Origin: Paenirhodobacter hankyongi
GTDB lineage: Bacteria > Pseudomonadota > Alphaproteobacteria > Rhodobacterales > Rhodobacteraceae
Assembly (NCBI RefSeq): GCF_003664585.1
Contig: NZ_RCHI01000002.1
Location: 1 to 64,000 of the forward strand
Direction of reading: 5' to 3'
DNA: 64,000 nt
This document shows, in pieces, positions 52,397-61,600 of this stretch (within the stretch, counting starts at the first letter, position 1; the number at the start of each line of letters is the position of its first letter). The position numbers were made by a program, and so were the translations under genes. The notes under the pieces were generated by a model. The model ran no database searches, was not told the origin of the DNA, and saw only the letters and a list, made by a program, of their open reading frames with translations.

Positions 52397-52555
52397 TCAC
52401 GGCTGATGCGTGACCGCGAGCGAGGTCGTGGTGCTGGCATCGCCGTTCATCGGATGCGTCACCAGAATCCAGACCACGACGCCCACCAGGGCAATCGTCA
52501 CCATCTTGAGGAAATACTTGAGGCCTTTCGCCTCTTCGGGAAAATCGTCGTACAT
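52397..52555 (-). CDS. small single-helix membrane protein, 52 aa
   Basis: Reads MYDDFPEEAKGLKYFLKMV then TIALVGVVVWILVTHPM and a polar tail DASTTTSLAVTHQP. One transmembrane helix at about 19-36 with an acidic then basic cytoplasmic head. GGAGTGGCGCG lies directly upstream of the ATG, a near-ideal ribosome site, and the gene abuts the pyrF terminator. I recognise no family. It sits 77 bp downstream of the QmcA-NfeD pair on the same strand, so it may be co-transcribed with it. Confidence 0.7.
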   Translation of the reverse strand: MYDDFPEEAKGLKYFLKMVTIALVGVVVWILVTHPMNGDASTTTSLAVTHQP

Positions 52556-52632
52556 CGCGCCACTCCATCTCGGGATGAGAGTCCACTAGGGCCCCGGGGC
52601 CCGAAAATCCAGCCCCGGTTGGCGCGCGGCGG

Positions 52633-52905
52633 TCATTTCTCGTTGATGTCGTGGTGCCAGGTCCTCACCTGACCGCGGCGCACGCCCATCACCCGGCGCA
52701 GCAGCCCCCAGGCGATCGCCGCCACCACCGCCATCACCAGAAGCATCGGCGGCAGCGTGACCAGAAGGCCGATCCAGATCAGCACGCCGACGCAGACCGC
52801 CCCGATCGCGAAGCCGAGCAGGATGAACCCCGGCAGCAGCATCTCGAGCAGCGCCAGCACCACACCGCCGGCGATCCAGACCCAGGCAAGTTCCCACAGC
52901 ATCAC
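52633..52905 (-). CDS. short NfeD-family membrane protein
   Basis: 90 residues. Three hydrophobic segments (WVWIAGGVVLALLEMLLPGFILLGFAIGAVCVGVLIWIGLLV and following) with the E-x-x-x-PG motif of NfeD proteins, then a short basic cytosolic end. The soluble OB-fold domain of longer NfeD proteins is mostly missing: only about 20 residues remain. NfeD proteins partner SPFH proteins such as QmcA, and here the genes overlap by 4 bp (ATGA). Confidence 0.87.
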   Translation of the reverse strand: MMLWELAWVWIAGGVVLALLEMLLPGFILLGFAIGAVCVGVLIWIGLLVTLPPMLLVMAVVAAIAWGLLRRVMGVRRGQVRTWHHDINEK

Positions 52906-53783
52906 GACCGCCCCTTCAAGAGCCCGAAAGCATTCGCGAAGGCATCGAGCGCCGCAGCCGGCAGCAGCACGACCTGCTTGCCCTCGCCCTTGCCGACGAT
53001 GCTCAGCGCCTCGACCTGTTTCAGTGCCACCTGGAACTGCGCCGCCTCGAGCCCGTTCTTCGCGATCGCCTCGGCGATCACCGAGGTCGCGAAGGCCTCG
53101 GCCTCGGCGGTGAGGCGGCGCGCCTTCGCCTGCTGCTCGGCGGCGTAAAGCTCGGCATCGGCCGCCAGTTCCACCGCACGCTTGCGCCCCTCGGCCTCGG
53201 TCACCTGGGCGCGCCGCGCCCGCTCGGCATTCAGCTGCTGCAGCATCGCCGCCCGCGTCGCCTCGTCGAGGTTCACATCGAGAATCTCGGCCCGGGTGAC
53301 CTCGATCCCCCAGTCGTCGACGACATTCGCCAGATTCTCCTGAATCGTGTGGATCAGCCCGGCGCGATTCGACTGCACGGTGTCGAGTTCCATCTTGCCG
53401 ATCTCGGCGCGCACGATGCCCGCGACGGTGGTCGAGATCGCGGCGTCGATGTCGCGGATGCGGTAGACGGTCTTTTCCGGCTCGGTCACCCGGTAGAAGA
53501 CCGAGGTCTCGACCTGCACCAGCACGTTGTCGGCAGTGATCGCATCCTGCCGGGTGGTGGGCAGCTGACGCTCCAGCACCGAGACCTTGTGCGCCACGCG
53601 GTCAAGGAAGGGCACGATGAAGTTGATGCCCGGCCCCAGAACCGCGCGCAGCCGGCCGAAGCGCTCGACCACGTATTTCTCGGACTGCGGCACGATCCGC
53701 ACGCCCTGATAGACCGCGACGATGACGAAGGCGGCGAGGGCCAGGAACACGGCGTTGCCGCCGAGGAAATCTTGCAAGGTCAT
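52902..53783 (-). CDS. SPFH/band-7 protein (QmcA/stomatin-like)
   Basis: 293 residues. One N-terminal membrane helix (NAVFLALAAFVIVAVYQG), then the SPFH domain (about 30-190: VPQSEKYVVERFGRLRAVLGPGINFIVPFLDRV, TADNVLVQVETSVFYRV, WGIEVTRAEILDV), followed by an alanine/glutamate-rich coiled coil (about 190-250). The family forms large membrane-bound cages that organise membrane microdomains and modulate FtsH-type proteases. GGGAGGCCCC precedes the ATG. NfeD pairing is the classical genomic context. Confidence 0.93.
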   Translation of the reverse strand: MTLQDFLGGNAVFLALAAFVIVAVYQGVRIVPQSEKYVVERFGRLRAVLGPGINFIVPFLDRVAHKVSVLERQLPTTRQDAITADNVLVQVETSVFYRVTEPEKTVYRIRDIDAAISTTVAGIVRAEIGKMELDTVQSNRAGLIHTIQENLANVVDDWGIEVTRAEILDVNLDEATRAAMLQQLNAERARRAQVTEAEGRKRAVELAADAELYAAEQQAKARRLTAEAEAFATSVIAEAIAKNGLEAAQFQVALKQVEALSIVGKGEGKQVVLLPAAALDAFANAFGLLKGRS

Positions 53784-53827
53784 GGGGCCTCCCGGGGGTC
53801 AGGCGCTGCGGCGCGGCGCGGTGGGTC

Positions 53828-53983
53828 TCATTTCTGCGGCAGAAGCTTCACGCCGACCAGCGCCGCGACGGCCAGCACCGCCCAGCCACCGGGCCGGCGC
53901 AACAGCCAGATCGCGACAGCGAGCGACCACAGCGTCAACCGCGTCGTCGCCATGCCGGCCAGTCCGAAAAGCGGCCCCCACAT
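53828..53983 (-). CDS. tiny membrane protein coupled to a GlsB-like gene, 51 aa
   Basis: MWGPLFGLAGMATTRLTLWSL then AVAIWLLRRPGGWAVLAVAALVGVKLLPQK: two short hydrophobic stretches separated by RRPGG. The ATG overlaps the stop of the preceding GlsB-like gene by one base (TGATG), the coupling used by many pairs here. No independent ribosome site is visible. No family recognised. Confidence 0.55.
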   Translation of the reverse strand: MWGPLFGLAGMATTRLTLWSLAVAIWLLRRPGGWAVLAVAALVGVKLLPQK

Positions 53984-54219
53984 CAGCGCCGCCCGTACTG
54001 GCGCCACAGCCAGATCAGCACGAAAGCGCCCAGAAGCGCCCCGACAAAGCCGCCAAGCGCGCCGGTCAGTGCCATCAGGAAGCGCAGCACCAGCCCGCCG
54101 ATCAGCGCGCCGATCACGCCGATGGCGACGGTGGTCGGAATGTCGGTTTCCATCTTCATCGCCCGCGTGGCGATGAAGCCCGCCGCGGCACCGATGATGA
54201 TGAGGGCGATGACCTGCAT
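53983..54219 (-). CDS. GlsB/YeaQ/YmgE-family membrane protein
   Basis: 78 residues with three glycine-rich membrane helices: IALIIIGAAAGFIATRAM, TTVAIGVIGALIGGLVLRF and GGFVGALLGAFVLIWLW. The pattern (IIIGAxAGxxA, IGVIGAxIGG) is that of transglycosylase-associated/YeaQ proteins of unknown mechanism, often linked to envelope or osmotic stress. GGAGAACCCC precedes the ATG at 54219. Translationally coupled to the 51-residue protein downstream. Confidence 0.87.
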   Translation of the reverse strand: MQVIALIIIGAAAGFIATRAMKMETDIPTTVAIGVIGALIGGLVLRFLMALTGALGGFVGALLGAFVLIWLWRQYGRR

Positions 54220-54406
54220 GGGGTTCTCCGGTTTCAGCCTCAATATGGGCCCCGGGGGCGGCCCGCAAAAGGGGGAAAACGGCACGCCGCGCGGCGCTGA
54301 TGCGCGAATGCGTCACCCCCTGCCGCGTCCTCTCCGGGCCGAAGATACGCTTTGGTAAGCATTTCCGGCTAGTCTGCAGCCGTGATCGGTAGTCGGAGAT
54401 GCAGTG

Positions 54407-54754
54407 ATGAACCTTTATGCGGAAGCCCTCGGCGGGGCGCTGGTGGTGCACCTGCAGGAAGAACGCCTCGATGCGGCGATCGCCATCCGCTTCAAGGACC
54501 GGATGCGGGAAGTGGCGCTGCAGCCCTCCTCACGCGTCGTGCTCGACCTGTCCGACGTGACCTTCCTCGACAGTTCCGGCCTTGGCGCGATCGTCGCGGT
54601 GATGAAATCGCTCGCCCCCGCCCGGCAGCTCGAACTGGCCGGACTGACACCCACGGTCGAGAAGGTGTTCCGACTGACCCGGATGGACACGGTGTTCCGG
54701 ATTCATCCGGACGTTGCCGCCGCCACATCCGAGAGGTTGCGCGATGCAGGTTGA
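54407..54754 (+). CDS. STAS-domain anti-sigma-factor antagonist (RsbV-like)
   Basis: 115 residues comprising one STAS domain. The phosphorylatable serine lies in TFLDSSGLGAIVAVM. The preceding strand VVLDLSDV is typical. CGGAG lies 8 nt before this ATG; the adjacent GTG (54404) is less well placed. The stop overlaps the ATPase gene by 11 bp. In partner switching, the unphosphorylated antagonist captures the anti-sigma kinase. Confidence 0.9.
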   Translation: MNLYAEALGGALVVHLQEERLDAAIAIRFKDRMREVALQPSSRVVLDLSDVTFLDSSGLGAIVAVMKSLAPARQLELAGLTPTVEKVFRLTRMDTVFRIHPDVAAATSERLRDAG

Positions 54755-55235
54755 GAGGAGCTCTCACCCTGCTCCCCGGCCGGACCCCTCAGCGCCGGAC
54801 CGGGAGGGGTTCCGGCACAGTTTCTGCGCCGATCCGCTGTCCGTTCGGGCCGCGCTGCGCACCACCCTTGCCCGCTTCATCCGCCAGATGACCGAGGAGG
54901 AGGCCGGCACGCTCGAGATCGTTCTGGCCGAGGTGTTCAACAACATCGTCAAGCACGGCTACGGCGACAGCGGCAAGGGCACGATCACCATCGCCCTCTC
55001 GCGCGATCCGCGCGGGCTGAGCTGCCTGGTCAGCGACGAGGGGATCGCGCTGCCCGACCGCTGCCTGTCCGGCATCGGCGACCATCCGCGCCCGGTGCCG
55101 GACACCCTGCCCGAAGGCGGATTCGGCTGGTTCCTGATTCGGGATCTGGTCGAGGATTTGCAGTATTCTCGCCACGACGGCCGCAACGAGCTGGTCTTTC
55201 ACCTGCCGCTCGCGCCGCTTGCCCTGGCACCGTGA
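54744..55235 (+). CDS. RsbW-like anti-sigma ATPase/serine kinase
   Basis: 163 residues of the GHKL fold (HATPase_c_2). N-box EVFNNIVKHGYGD, G1-like VSDEGIALPD and G2 GGFGWFLIRDLVEDLQY are visible; the G1 motif lacks the second glycine of DxGxG. It should bind ATP, phosphorylate the STAS protein and hold a sigma factor or another partner. Neither a sigma factor nor a PP2C phosphatase is nearby, so the target is encoded elsewhere. GAGAGG precedes the ATG. Confidence 0.88.
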   Translation: MQVERSSHPAPRPDPSAPDREGFRHSFCADPLSVRAALRTTLARFIRQMTEEEAGTLEIVLAEVFNNIVKHGYGDSGKGTITIALSRDPRGLSCLVSDEGIALPDRCLSGIGDHPRPVPDTLPEGGFGWFLIRDLVEDLQYSRHDGRNELVFHLPLAPLALAP

Positions 55236-55241
55236 GGCGGC

Positions 55242-55568
55242 TCAGTTCAGCTGGAACTGCAGCGGATAGCGCCCGTCGGTGAACGCCCCGAACAGATCGT
55301 CGAGATCGGGATGCTCGACCGGCTCGCCCGTGGTGTCGGCCACCAGGTTCTGCTCGGAAACATAGGCGACGTAATAATTTTCGTCATTCTCCGCCAGCAG
55401 GTGATAGAAGGGCTGATCCTTCTTCGGCCGGCTGCTTTCGGGGATCGCCAGATACCATTCCTCGGTATTCGAGAAGATCGCGTCGACGTCAAAGACCACG
55501 CCCCGGAACGACTTGTTCCGGTGCCGGACGATCTGGCCAATGGCGTATTTCGCGCTTGTGGTCTGCAT
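55242..55568 (-). CDS. hspQ: heat-shock protein HspQ / hemimethylated-DNA-binding YccV-like
   Basis: 108 residues. The HspQ/YccV domain runs KYAIGQIVRHRNKSFRGVVFDVDAIFSNTEEWY, then DQPFYHLLAENDENYYVAYVSEQNLVAD and EHPDLDDLF. Homologues act as Lon specificity enhancers, and some bind hemimethylated DNA. The start is taken at 55568 (after GGGGGCCGAC), giving the family length. A 20-bp palindrome lies 18-37 bp upstream of the start. Confidence 0.92.
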   Translation of the reverse strand: MQTTSAKYAIGQIVRHRNKSFRGVVFDVDAIFSNTEEWYLAIPESSRPKKDQPFYHLLAENDENYYVAYVSEQNLVADTTGEPVEHPDLDDLFGAFTDGRYPLQFQLN

Positions 55569-55585
55569 GTCGGCCCCCAATGAAA

Positions 55586-55605
55586 AGGTAAGTAATCCCT
55601 TACCT
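55586..55605. promoter_or_regulatory. palindrome upstream of hspQ
   Basis: AGGTAAG (55586-55592) and CTTACCT (55599-55605) form a perfect 7-bp inverted repeat with 6 nt between, immediately upstream of the hspQ ribosome site. Its position would block or attenuate hspQ expression if bound, or form an RNA hairpin that sequesters the leader. Confidence 0.5.
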
Positions 55606-55768
55606 GCCCCGCTGTCCACCGCACAGCGCCGAGATCGGGGGAAACAGATTGTGGTCCGCTGCCCAACAGTTGCCGCAATCGGGCAGCAGGATCATGGCTT
55701 TGTCATTTCCCCCGAAGGGGATTTCCTGTAAAAATGTCCAAAAACAAGACCGATCTGGCAGAGCAGTG

Positions 55769-56347
55769 ATGAACAAGTACCTCAAGCTGGCCGTCTTGCT
55801 GATGGTCGCCTCCTGTGGGGGTGGCAGCTCGCAGGCGCCGCGCAACCTCGACAACGCCTGTCTTCTGGCGCGCGAAAAGCCACAGTATTACTCGGCGATG
55901 AAGCGTACCGAGGCCCGCTGGGGTGTTCCGGTGCATGTCCAGATGGCGACGATTCATCAGGAATCGAAATTCGTCGGCACAGCCAAGACGCCCTATCGCT
56001 TTGCCCTTGGGGTGATTCCGCTCGGCCGCACCAGCTCGGCCTATGGCTACAGCCAGGCGCTCGATTCCACCTGGGACGATTACCGCGAGGCCACGCGCCG
56101 CTTCAGCGCCAAGCGCAACCGGATCCAGGACGCGACCGATTTCATGGGCTGGTACATGGACGGCACGGCAAAGAAGCTGGGCGTGTCGAAATACGACGCG
56201 CGCAACCAGTATCTGGCCTATCACGAGGGCCGGTCTGGCTTTGCCAACGGCAGCCACAACGCGAAGGGCTGGCTGCTCTCGGTTGCCGACAAGGTGCAGG
56301 CCCGCGCCAACATGTATCAGTCGCAGCTGCGCGCCTGCGGCAAGTGA
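55769..56347 (+). CDS. SLT-domain lytic transglycosylase lipoprotein
   Basis: 192 residues. The lipobox VASC (Cys17) follows a short signal peptide, so it is a lipoprotein. The SLT-like domain carries the catalytic glutamate in MATIHQESKFVG and a following SAYGYSQALDSTWDDYR, which matches the G-x-x-Q-x-x-x-x-T-W motif of Slt-type enzymes. The late segment YLAYHEGRSGF is also characteristic. It should cleave or remodel peptidoglycan from the outer-membrane side. The ribosome site is weak, but the lipobox fixes the start. Confidence 0.88.
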   Translation: MNKYLKLAVLLMVASCGGGSSQAPRNLDNACLLAREKPQYYSAMKRTEARWGVPVHVQMATIHQESKFVGTAKTPYRFALGVIPLGRTSSAYGYSQALDSTWDDYREATRRFSAKRNRIQDATDFMGWYMDGTAKKLGVSKYDARNQYLAYHEGRSGFANGSHNAKGWLLSVADKVQARANMYQSQLRACGK

Positions 56348-56947
56348 TCACTTCTTGCGGGCGTCGAGCTCGGCCGACAGGCTGAACAGCCGTGCGCCGA
56401 GGTCGACGCCGGACTTCAGATCGCTCAGCACCACGGCGGTCTTCGCGCCGCTGTCATCGGTGATGATCCACTGCTTCAGCGCCACGGGCGCATTGCTGAA
56501 CACCAGCCGGATGGTGCCGTATTCCGGGTGCTCGGGGTCCTGCGCGACGATCGTGGTGGTGGTCGCGTCGCTTTCCTGCCCGACCACCATCTTCGCCCGG
56601 CCAAGGTCCACCGTCGGCGCCAGAATCAGGTTCAGCGGCGTGCGGGCGAGCGGATATTGCTCGGCCGGCTGGTTCGACTTCGGATCGAAGATCGCCACCT
56701 GCCCACCCGAGGCCATCACCAGCGTCTTGTCGGTGGTGTATTCGAACCGCACCCGCCCCGGCCGCTTGATGTAGAGCACCCCTTTCGAGGTCGAGCCATC
56801 CGCGTTCACCTGCAGGAAATCCGCCTGCGCCGTCTGCAACCCGTTCAGATAGGTCGAGATCTGGTCGAGCGACAGCGCCCCGGCCATGGCCGGAACCGCA
56901 AGAACCAGGGCGAAGACGGGCGCGAGAGCGAAGCGAAGCAGGGTCAT
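56348..56947 (-). CDS. LolA-family outer-membrane lipoprotein carrier
   Basis: 199 residues with a Sec signal peptide (about 1-22, ends PAMAGA). Mature LolA-like half-barrel: QISTYLNGLQTAQADFLQVNADGSTSKGVLYIKRPGRVRFEY, the segment conserved in alphaproteobacterial LolA, then the TPLNLIL and SNAPVALKQWIITDDSG regions. It shuttles lipoproteins through the periplasm from LolCDE. Its stop abuts the stop of the convergent lipoprotein gene with no gap. Confidence 0.88.
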   Translation of the reverse strand: MTLLRFALAPVFALVLAVPAMAGALSLDQISTYLNGLQTAQADFLQVNADGSTSKGVLYIKRPGRVRFEYTTDKTLVMASGGQVAIFDPKSNQPAEQYPLARTPLNLILAPTVDLGRAKMVVGQESDATTTTIVAQDPEHPEYGTIRLVFSNAPVALKQWIITDDSGAKTAVVLSDLKSGVDLGARLFSLSAELDARKK

Positions 56948-56975
56948 GGCGGAAATCTAATCCAAGTGCGGCAAA

Positions 56976-57009
56976 GAAAAAGCCCCGCCCGATCACTTCG
57001 GGCGGGGCG
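56976..57009 (-). terminator. intrinsic terminator after ftsK
   Basis: Minus strand: GCCCCGCCCG / CGGGCGGGGC 10-bp perfect stem with a 7-nt loop, followed by TTTTTCTTT (56982-56974). It lies 21 bp after the ftsK stop. Confidence 0.92.
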
Positions 57010-57030
57010 TCGCATCACGTTCGTGCCAGA

Positions 57031-60000
57031 TCACTGCTCGGGCACGAGGATCTCGCGCTTGCCGACGTGGTTCGCCGGGCTGACAACGCCCTGCTCTTCC
57101 ATCTGCTCGACCAGCCGCGCGGCCTTGTTGTAGCCGATGCCCAGCTTGCGCTGGATATAGGAGGTCGAGCACTTGCGGTCCTTGATGACGATCGCCACCG
57201 CGGTGTCGTAGAGCGCGTTCTCGGCGTCGTCGCCCGAGCCGAGGCCCAAGACCGCGTCGATATCGCTCGCCACTTCCTCGTCCGGCCCCTCGAGCACGCC
57301 CGACATGTATTGCGGCGGGCCGAAGCTCTTCAGGTGGTTGACGATCTCCTCGACCTCTTCGTCACTGACGAAGGGCCCGTGGATGCGGGTGATGCGCGAG
57401 CCCGCGCCCATGTAGAGCATGTCGCCCATGCCCAGCAGCTGTTCCGCCCCCTGCTCGCCCAGGATCGTGCGGCTGTCGATCTTCGAGGTCACCTGGAACG
57501 AGATCCGGGTCGGGAAGTTCGCCTTGATCGTGCCGGTGATGACATCGACCGACGGGCGCTGCGTCGCCATGATCAGGTGGATGCCCGAGGCACGCGCCAT
57601 CTGCGCCAGACGCTGGATGCAGGCCTCGATCTCCTTGCCCGCCACCATCATCAGGTCGGCCATCTCGTCGACGATGACGACGATATAGGGGAAGGGCTGC
57701 GGCTGGAATTCCTCGGTCTCGAAGACGGGCTCGCCGGTCTCCTCGTCAAAGCCGGTCTGGACGGTGCGCTTGAACAGCTCGCCCTTGTCCATCGCCTCGC
57801 GGACGCGGCCGTTGTAGCCCTCGATGTTGCGCACGCCCATCTTCGACATCCGGCGATAGCGCTCTTCCATCTCGCCGACGACCCATTTCAGCGCGACGAC
57901 CGCCTTCTTCGGGTCGGTGACGACGGGCGACAGCAGATGCGGGATGCCATCGTAGACGCTGAGTTCCAGCATCTTCGGGTCGATCATGATCAGCCGGCAT
58001 TCCTCGGGCGACAGCTTGTAGAGGAGCGACAGGATCATCGTGTTGATCGCCACCGACTTGCCCGAGCCGGTGGTGCCGGCGATCAGCAGGTGGGGCATCT
58101 TCGCGAGGTTGGCGATCACCGGCTCGCCACCGATGTCCTTGCCAAGCGCCAGCGGCAGCCGCAGGTTGCTGTCACCGAAATCGCGCGCGGCGAGGATCTC
58201 GCGCAGCACGACCTTCTCGCGGTGCACGTTCGGCAATTCGATGCCGATCACCGAACGGCCCGGCACGGTCGAGACACGCGCCGACAGCGCCGACATCGAA
58301 CGCGCGATGTCGTCGGCCAGACCGATGACGCGCGAGGCCTTCAGACCCGGCGCCGGTTCGAGTTCATACATCGTGACCACGGGGCCCGGACGGACCGAGA
58401 CGATCTCGCCCTTCACGCCGTAATCGTCGAGCACGTTTTCCAGCATCCGCGCGTTTTCTTCCAGCGCGTCGTCCGACAGGCTGTGGCGCTGGATCGTGGT
58501 CGGATTGGTCAGCAGGTTCAGCGGCGGCGGCTCGTAGGCCGGATGCGCCGGCGGCTCGAAGCGCAGCTTCGGCTGGGCCTCGGCGATCGCCTGCTTCGAG
58601 GGCGCCTGCGCCTTGCGCGGCGGCGCCACCACGCGGCGCTCTGGCGCGGGCGGGATCACCTGACGGTTCAGCATGATCCGCGGCGCCGAGGCCGGAACCT
58701 GCGGGATCTCCTCGTCGAGATCGGCAAAGGCGTTGCGGTCGAAATCGGTCTCGGACCAGTCGTCGGCCGGCAGCGGCTCGGGGGCCGACAGCGGCGCGTC
58801 CCAGCCGCCCATGGCCGGGTCGACCGCCTCGCGCGGCACGGCGCGCTCGACATAGGCCGGGGCCTGCAGCGGCCCCTCGTCGACGGCGGTCTCCCACACC
58901 GGCGGCAGCTCGGGCGCAACGGCCTGCGGCGCGACCGGCGCGGCGGCGCGCAGCACCGGCTCGTTCAGATGCGGCACCGGCGCGGAGACCTGGCCGGGCA
59001 GATAGCGGGGGCGGGCCTGCAGCGGCGGTTCCGAGCGCCGGACAGGCGCCGCGGGGGCCGGGGCGGCCGGGCGGGCACCGCGGGCCAGCCGCGCGGCAAC
59101 CGCCGCCAGAACCGAGGCGGGCGTTGCGGGCGCGGGCGCCGGCTGCGGCGCGTGATAGGCCGGCGCGGGCTCGGCGTAGCGCGGTGTCGCGCGCAGCTCG
59201 GGCGTCGGCGCCTGCATCGGCGCGGGCTCGATCGCGTCCCATTCCTCGGGCTCGGCATGGATCATGGGCGCCACGGCGCGGGTCTTGACCGCCTGCGCGA
59301 TGCGGGCGCGGATGCGGTCCTCGGAGGGGGCTTCCGCCGCCGGCACCTGCCAGCCGCGCTCGACCAGTTCGGATTCGGGCTCGAACAGCATGTCGTCGGG
59401 TGCATACTCGGGCTCGGGCGCACGACGGATACGCGACAGCAGCGAGGATCTCTGCGCCTGCGCGCTCATCGCGGGCTGGGCGCCCATGGGCTCATAACCG
59501 CCCTGGCTCTGGCCCCAGGCGGCCTGCTGCGCCTCCCAGGCGGCCAGATCGGCGGCACGTTCGGCCGCTTCGGCCCGGCGCTGGCGCGCCCGTTCGGCGG
59601 CCTGCTGCGCCGCGCCCTGCGCCATCCGCACCGAGGCGGCGGCGCCACGGCCAAAGGCGGTCAGCGCCGCGTCATAGGCAGCCACCGAGCCGAGCAGCAG
59701 GAAGCGGGTGATGGTCTGGATCTCGCGCCGGTCGAAGCCGAGCACGAAGGCGCTCATCGCGATCGTCGCGAGTGCCAGCACCAGCGACATCAGCTTGAGC
59801 CCGATCGAGCCCGAGACCGGCGACATGCCCAGCAGCGAGCCGGCGATCATGTCGCCGAAATGGCCGCCCAGACCGAAGGCCTGGCCCCAGTCGGCGCTCG
59901 GCACCAGCAGCGCGGCATAGACCGAGGCCAGCGCCACGCCGATCGGCAGGAAGACCGCGCGGGTGCTCAGCCGTTCCTCGCCACGGTGCAGGATGTGGCG

Positions 60001-60291
60001 CACGCCCCAGGCGATCAGCCCGAGCGGCAGCAGCCAGGCACCGCGCCCGACGATGACGTAAAGCGGCGAAGCGATCCCCGCCCCGATCCGGCCGAGCCAG
60101 TTCTGCACCGGCGCATCCGACACCGCCATCCAGCTCGGATCGTCGGGCGAATAGCTTGCCAGCAGCATCCCCACCAGAACGCCCGCAAAGACCAGAACCC
60201 CGCCCAGCAATTCCTTGCCGCGCCGTTCAAGCGCTGCCTGGGTGTTCTGGTCCAGAAGCGGGTCGCGTTGCCGTGCCTGATAGGATGCCAT
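57031..60291 (-). CDS. ftsK: DNA translocase FtsK
   Basis: 1086-residue division protein that pumps chromosomal DNA through the septum and activates XerCD at dif. The N-terminal domain has about four membrane helices (25-200). A long linker rich in A, P and E (about 200-590) follows, then the motor with Walker A GTTGSGKS (739-746), Walker [15 protein letters not shown] and the RecA-like fold. The C-terminal gamma winged helix (about 1020-1086, [28 protein letters not shown]) reads KOPS. It lies 12 bp downstream of an aminotransferase gene on the same strand. Confidence 0.96.
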   Translation of the reverse strand: MASYQARQRDPLLDQNTQAALERRGKELLGGVLVFAGVLVGMLLASYSPDDPSWMAVSDAPVQNWLGRIGAGIASPLYVIVGRGAWLLPLGLIAWGVRHILHRGEERLSTRAVFLPIGVALASVYAALLVPSADWGQAFGLGGHFGDMIAGSLLGMSPVSGSIGLKLMSLVLALATIAMSAFVLGFDRREIQTITRFLLLGSVAAYDAALTAFGRGAAASVRMAQGAAQQAAERARQRRAEAAERAADLAAWEAQQAAWGQSQGGYEPMGAQPAMSAQAQRSSLLSRIRRAPEPEYAPDDMLFEPESELVERGWQVPAAEAPSEDRIRARIAQAVKTRAVAPMIHAEPEEWDAIEPAPMQAPTPELRATPRYAEPAPAYHAPQPAPAPATPASVLAAVAARLARGARPAAPAPAAPVRRSEPPLQARPRYLPGQVSAPVPHLNEPVLRAAAPVAPQAVAPELPPVWETAVDEGPLQAPAYVERAVPREAVDPAMGGWDAPLSAPEPLPADDWSETDFDRNAFADLDEEIPQVPASAPRIMLNRQVIPPAPERRVVAPPRKAQAPSKQAIAEAQPKLRFEPPAHPAYEPPPLNLLTNPTTIQRHSLSDDALEENARMLENVLDDYGVKGEIVSVRPGPVVTMYELEPAPGLKASRVIGLADDIARSMSALSARVSTVPGRSVIGIELPNVHREKVVLREILAARDFGDSNLRLPLALGKDIGGEPVIANLAKMPHLLIAGTTGSGKSVAINTMILSLLYKLSPEECRLIMIDPKMLELSVYDGIPHLLSPVVTDPKKAVVALKWVVGEMEERYRRMSKMGVRNIEGYNGRVREAMDKGELFKRTVQTGFDEETGEPVFETEEFQPQPFPYIVVIVDEMADLMMVAGKEIEACIQRLAQMARASGIHLIMATQRPSVDVITGTIKANFPTRISFQVTSKIDSRTILGEQGAEQLLGMGDMLYMGAGSRITRIHGPFVSDEEVEEIVNHLKSFGPPQYMSGVLEGPDEEVASDIDAVLGLGSGDDAENALYDTAVAIVIKDRKCSTSYIQRKLGIGYNKAARLVEQMEEQGVVSPANHVGKREILVPEQ

Positions 60292-60303
60292 GCTCTACCG
60301 TCC

Positions 60304-61497
60304 TCACGTATACAGGCAGTCGCGGAGCCGGATCAGCCCGCGCTGCGTTTCTTCTCTTGGGGCGACCAGGGCCACCCGGATATATCCCTTGCCGGGGTTT
60401 TCCCCGTTCACCTCACGCGCGAGATAGGCGCCGGGCAGCACCCGCACCCCGGTCTCACGCCACAGCTTCAGCGCCGCTTCCTCGCCGTCGGGCACCGGCA
60501 GCCAGAGGAAGAAGCCGCCGTCGGGCAGGCGGAAGCTGTTGACGCCGGCGAAGATCTCGGCGGCATCGGCGTATTTCTCGGCATAGAGCGCGCGGTTTTC
60601 CACCACATGCGCCTCGTCCGCCCAGACCCGTTCGGACACCCGCTGGATCGGCAGCGGCAGCGGCGCCCCGGCATAGGCGCGCAACCGGCGGATATGGCGG
60701 ATGTTCTCGACGCCGCTCGCGACGAAGCCCGAGCGCAGGCCCGGCAGGTTCGAGCGTTTCGACAGCGAATGGAACACCGCCACCCGCTCGGGGTCGATGC
60801 CCTCGGCCGCGGCGACCTCGAGCGCGCCGGGCGGCGGCGCCTCGCGCCACAGCTCGGAATAGCATTCATCGGCGAAGACGCGGAAATCGTGCTTCTCGGC
60901 CAGGTGCAGCAGCTGCGCGAGATAGTCGCGCGGGGCCACCGCCCCCTGCGGGTTCGCGGGCGAGCACAGATAGGCGATCGTGGCACGGTCCAGCACCTCG
61001 GCCGGCAGGCTCGCGTAATCGGGCAGAAAGCCGGTTTCCTCGGTCGCCGGCACGAAGACCGGCTCGGCGCCGACCTCGACCGCGGCCACGGCATAGACCT
61101 GATAGAACGGGTTCGGGATCAGCACGACGGGTTTCTTGCTGCGCTTCGTCTCGGGGCTCAGCGCGACGGCGGCGTTGAACAGCCCCTCGCGCGTGCCGTT
61201 GAGCGCCATGATCCGGTTTTCCGCGACCTCGACGTGAAAGCGCCGCTTCAGCCAGGCGGAGATCGCCGCCAGCAGTTCGGGCGTGCCGTCGTTCGCCGGG
61301 TATTTGCCAAATTCCGCAAGGCTTTGCGCCAGAACCTCGCCGACGAAGGCGGGCATCGGATGGCGCGGTTCCCCGATGGTGAACGCCACCGCTTCGCCGC
61401 CCGGAGCGTGCGAATCGAGAAGCGCCCGCAAACGCGGGAATGCGTATTCGGGCAGGTTCGCAAACCGCTCGGGATAATCCATCTGTGCCTCGTTCAT
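60304..61497 (-). CDS. class I/II aminotransferase (DapC-like)
   Basis: 397-residue PLP enzyme of fold type I. NPFYQVYAVAA, SPANPQGAV (carboxylate binding), FADECYSELW (pyridine aspartate) and SLSKRSNLPGLRSGFV (Lys247 Schiff base) are intact. The pattern resembles succinyldiaminopimelate aminotransferases (DapC), which supply diaminopimelate for peptidoglycan and lysine; that assignment is from resemblance. A second ATG at 61482 has GAGGCACAG before it and could be the true start. Transcribed just ahead of ftsK. Confidence 0.87.
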   Translation of the reverse strand: MNEAQMDYPERFANLPEYAFPRLRALLDSHAPGGEAVAFTIGEPRHPMPAFVGEVLAQSLAEFGKYPANDGTPELLAAISAWLKRRFHVEVAENRIMALNGTREGLFNAAVALSPETKRSKKPVVLIPNPFYQVYAVAAVEVGAEPVFVPATEETGFLPDYASLPAEVLDRATIAYLCSPANPQGAVAPRDYLAQLLHLAEKHDFRVFADECYSELWREAPPPGALEVAAAEGIDPERVAVFHSLSKRSNLPGLRSGFVASGVENIRHIRRLRAYAGAPLPLPIQRVSERVWADEAHVVENRALYAEKYADAAEIFAGVNSFRLPDGGFFLWLPVPDGEEAALKLWRETGVRVLPGAYLAREVNGENPGKGYIRVALVAPREETQRGLIRLRDCLYT

Positions 61498-61554
61498 CGG
61501 GGTCGTGTCGCCCCGTATGTCGGCAGGTTACCGAAGCCGGGCGCCCGCGTCCAG

Positions 61555-61590
61555 AAAAAGCACGCCCGCGCCATGGCTTGCCGGGCGTGC
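61555..61590 (-). terminator. intrinsic terminator after the amidase gene
   Basis: Minus strand: GCACGCCCG / CGGGCGTGC 9-bp stem with a 13-nt loop, then TTTTTC. It lies 11 bp after the amidase stop and isolates it from the downstream aminotransferase-ftsK unit. Confidence 0.85.
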
Positions 61591-61600
61591 CTGTGGCTTT

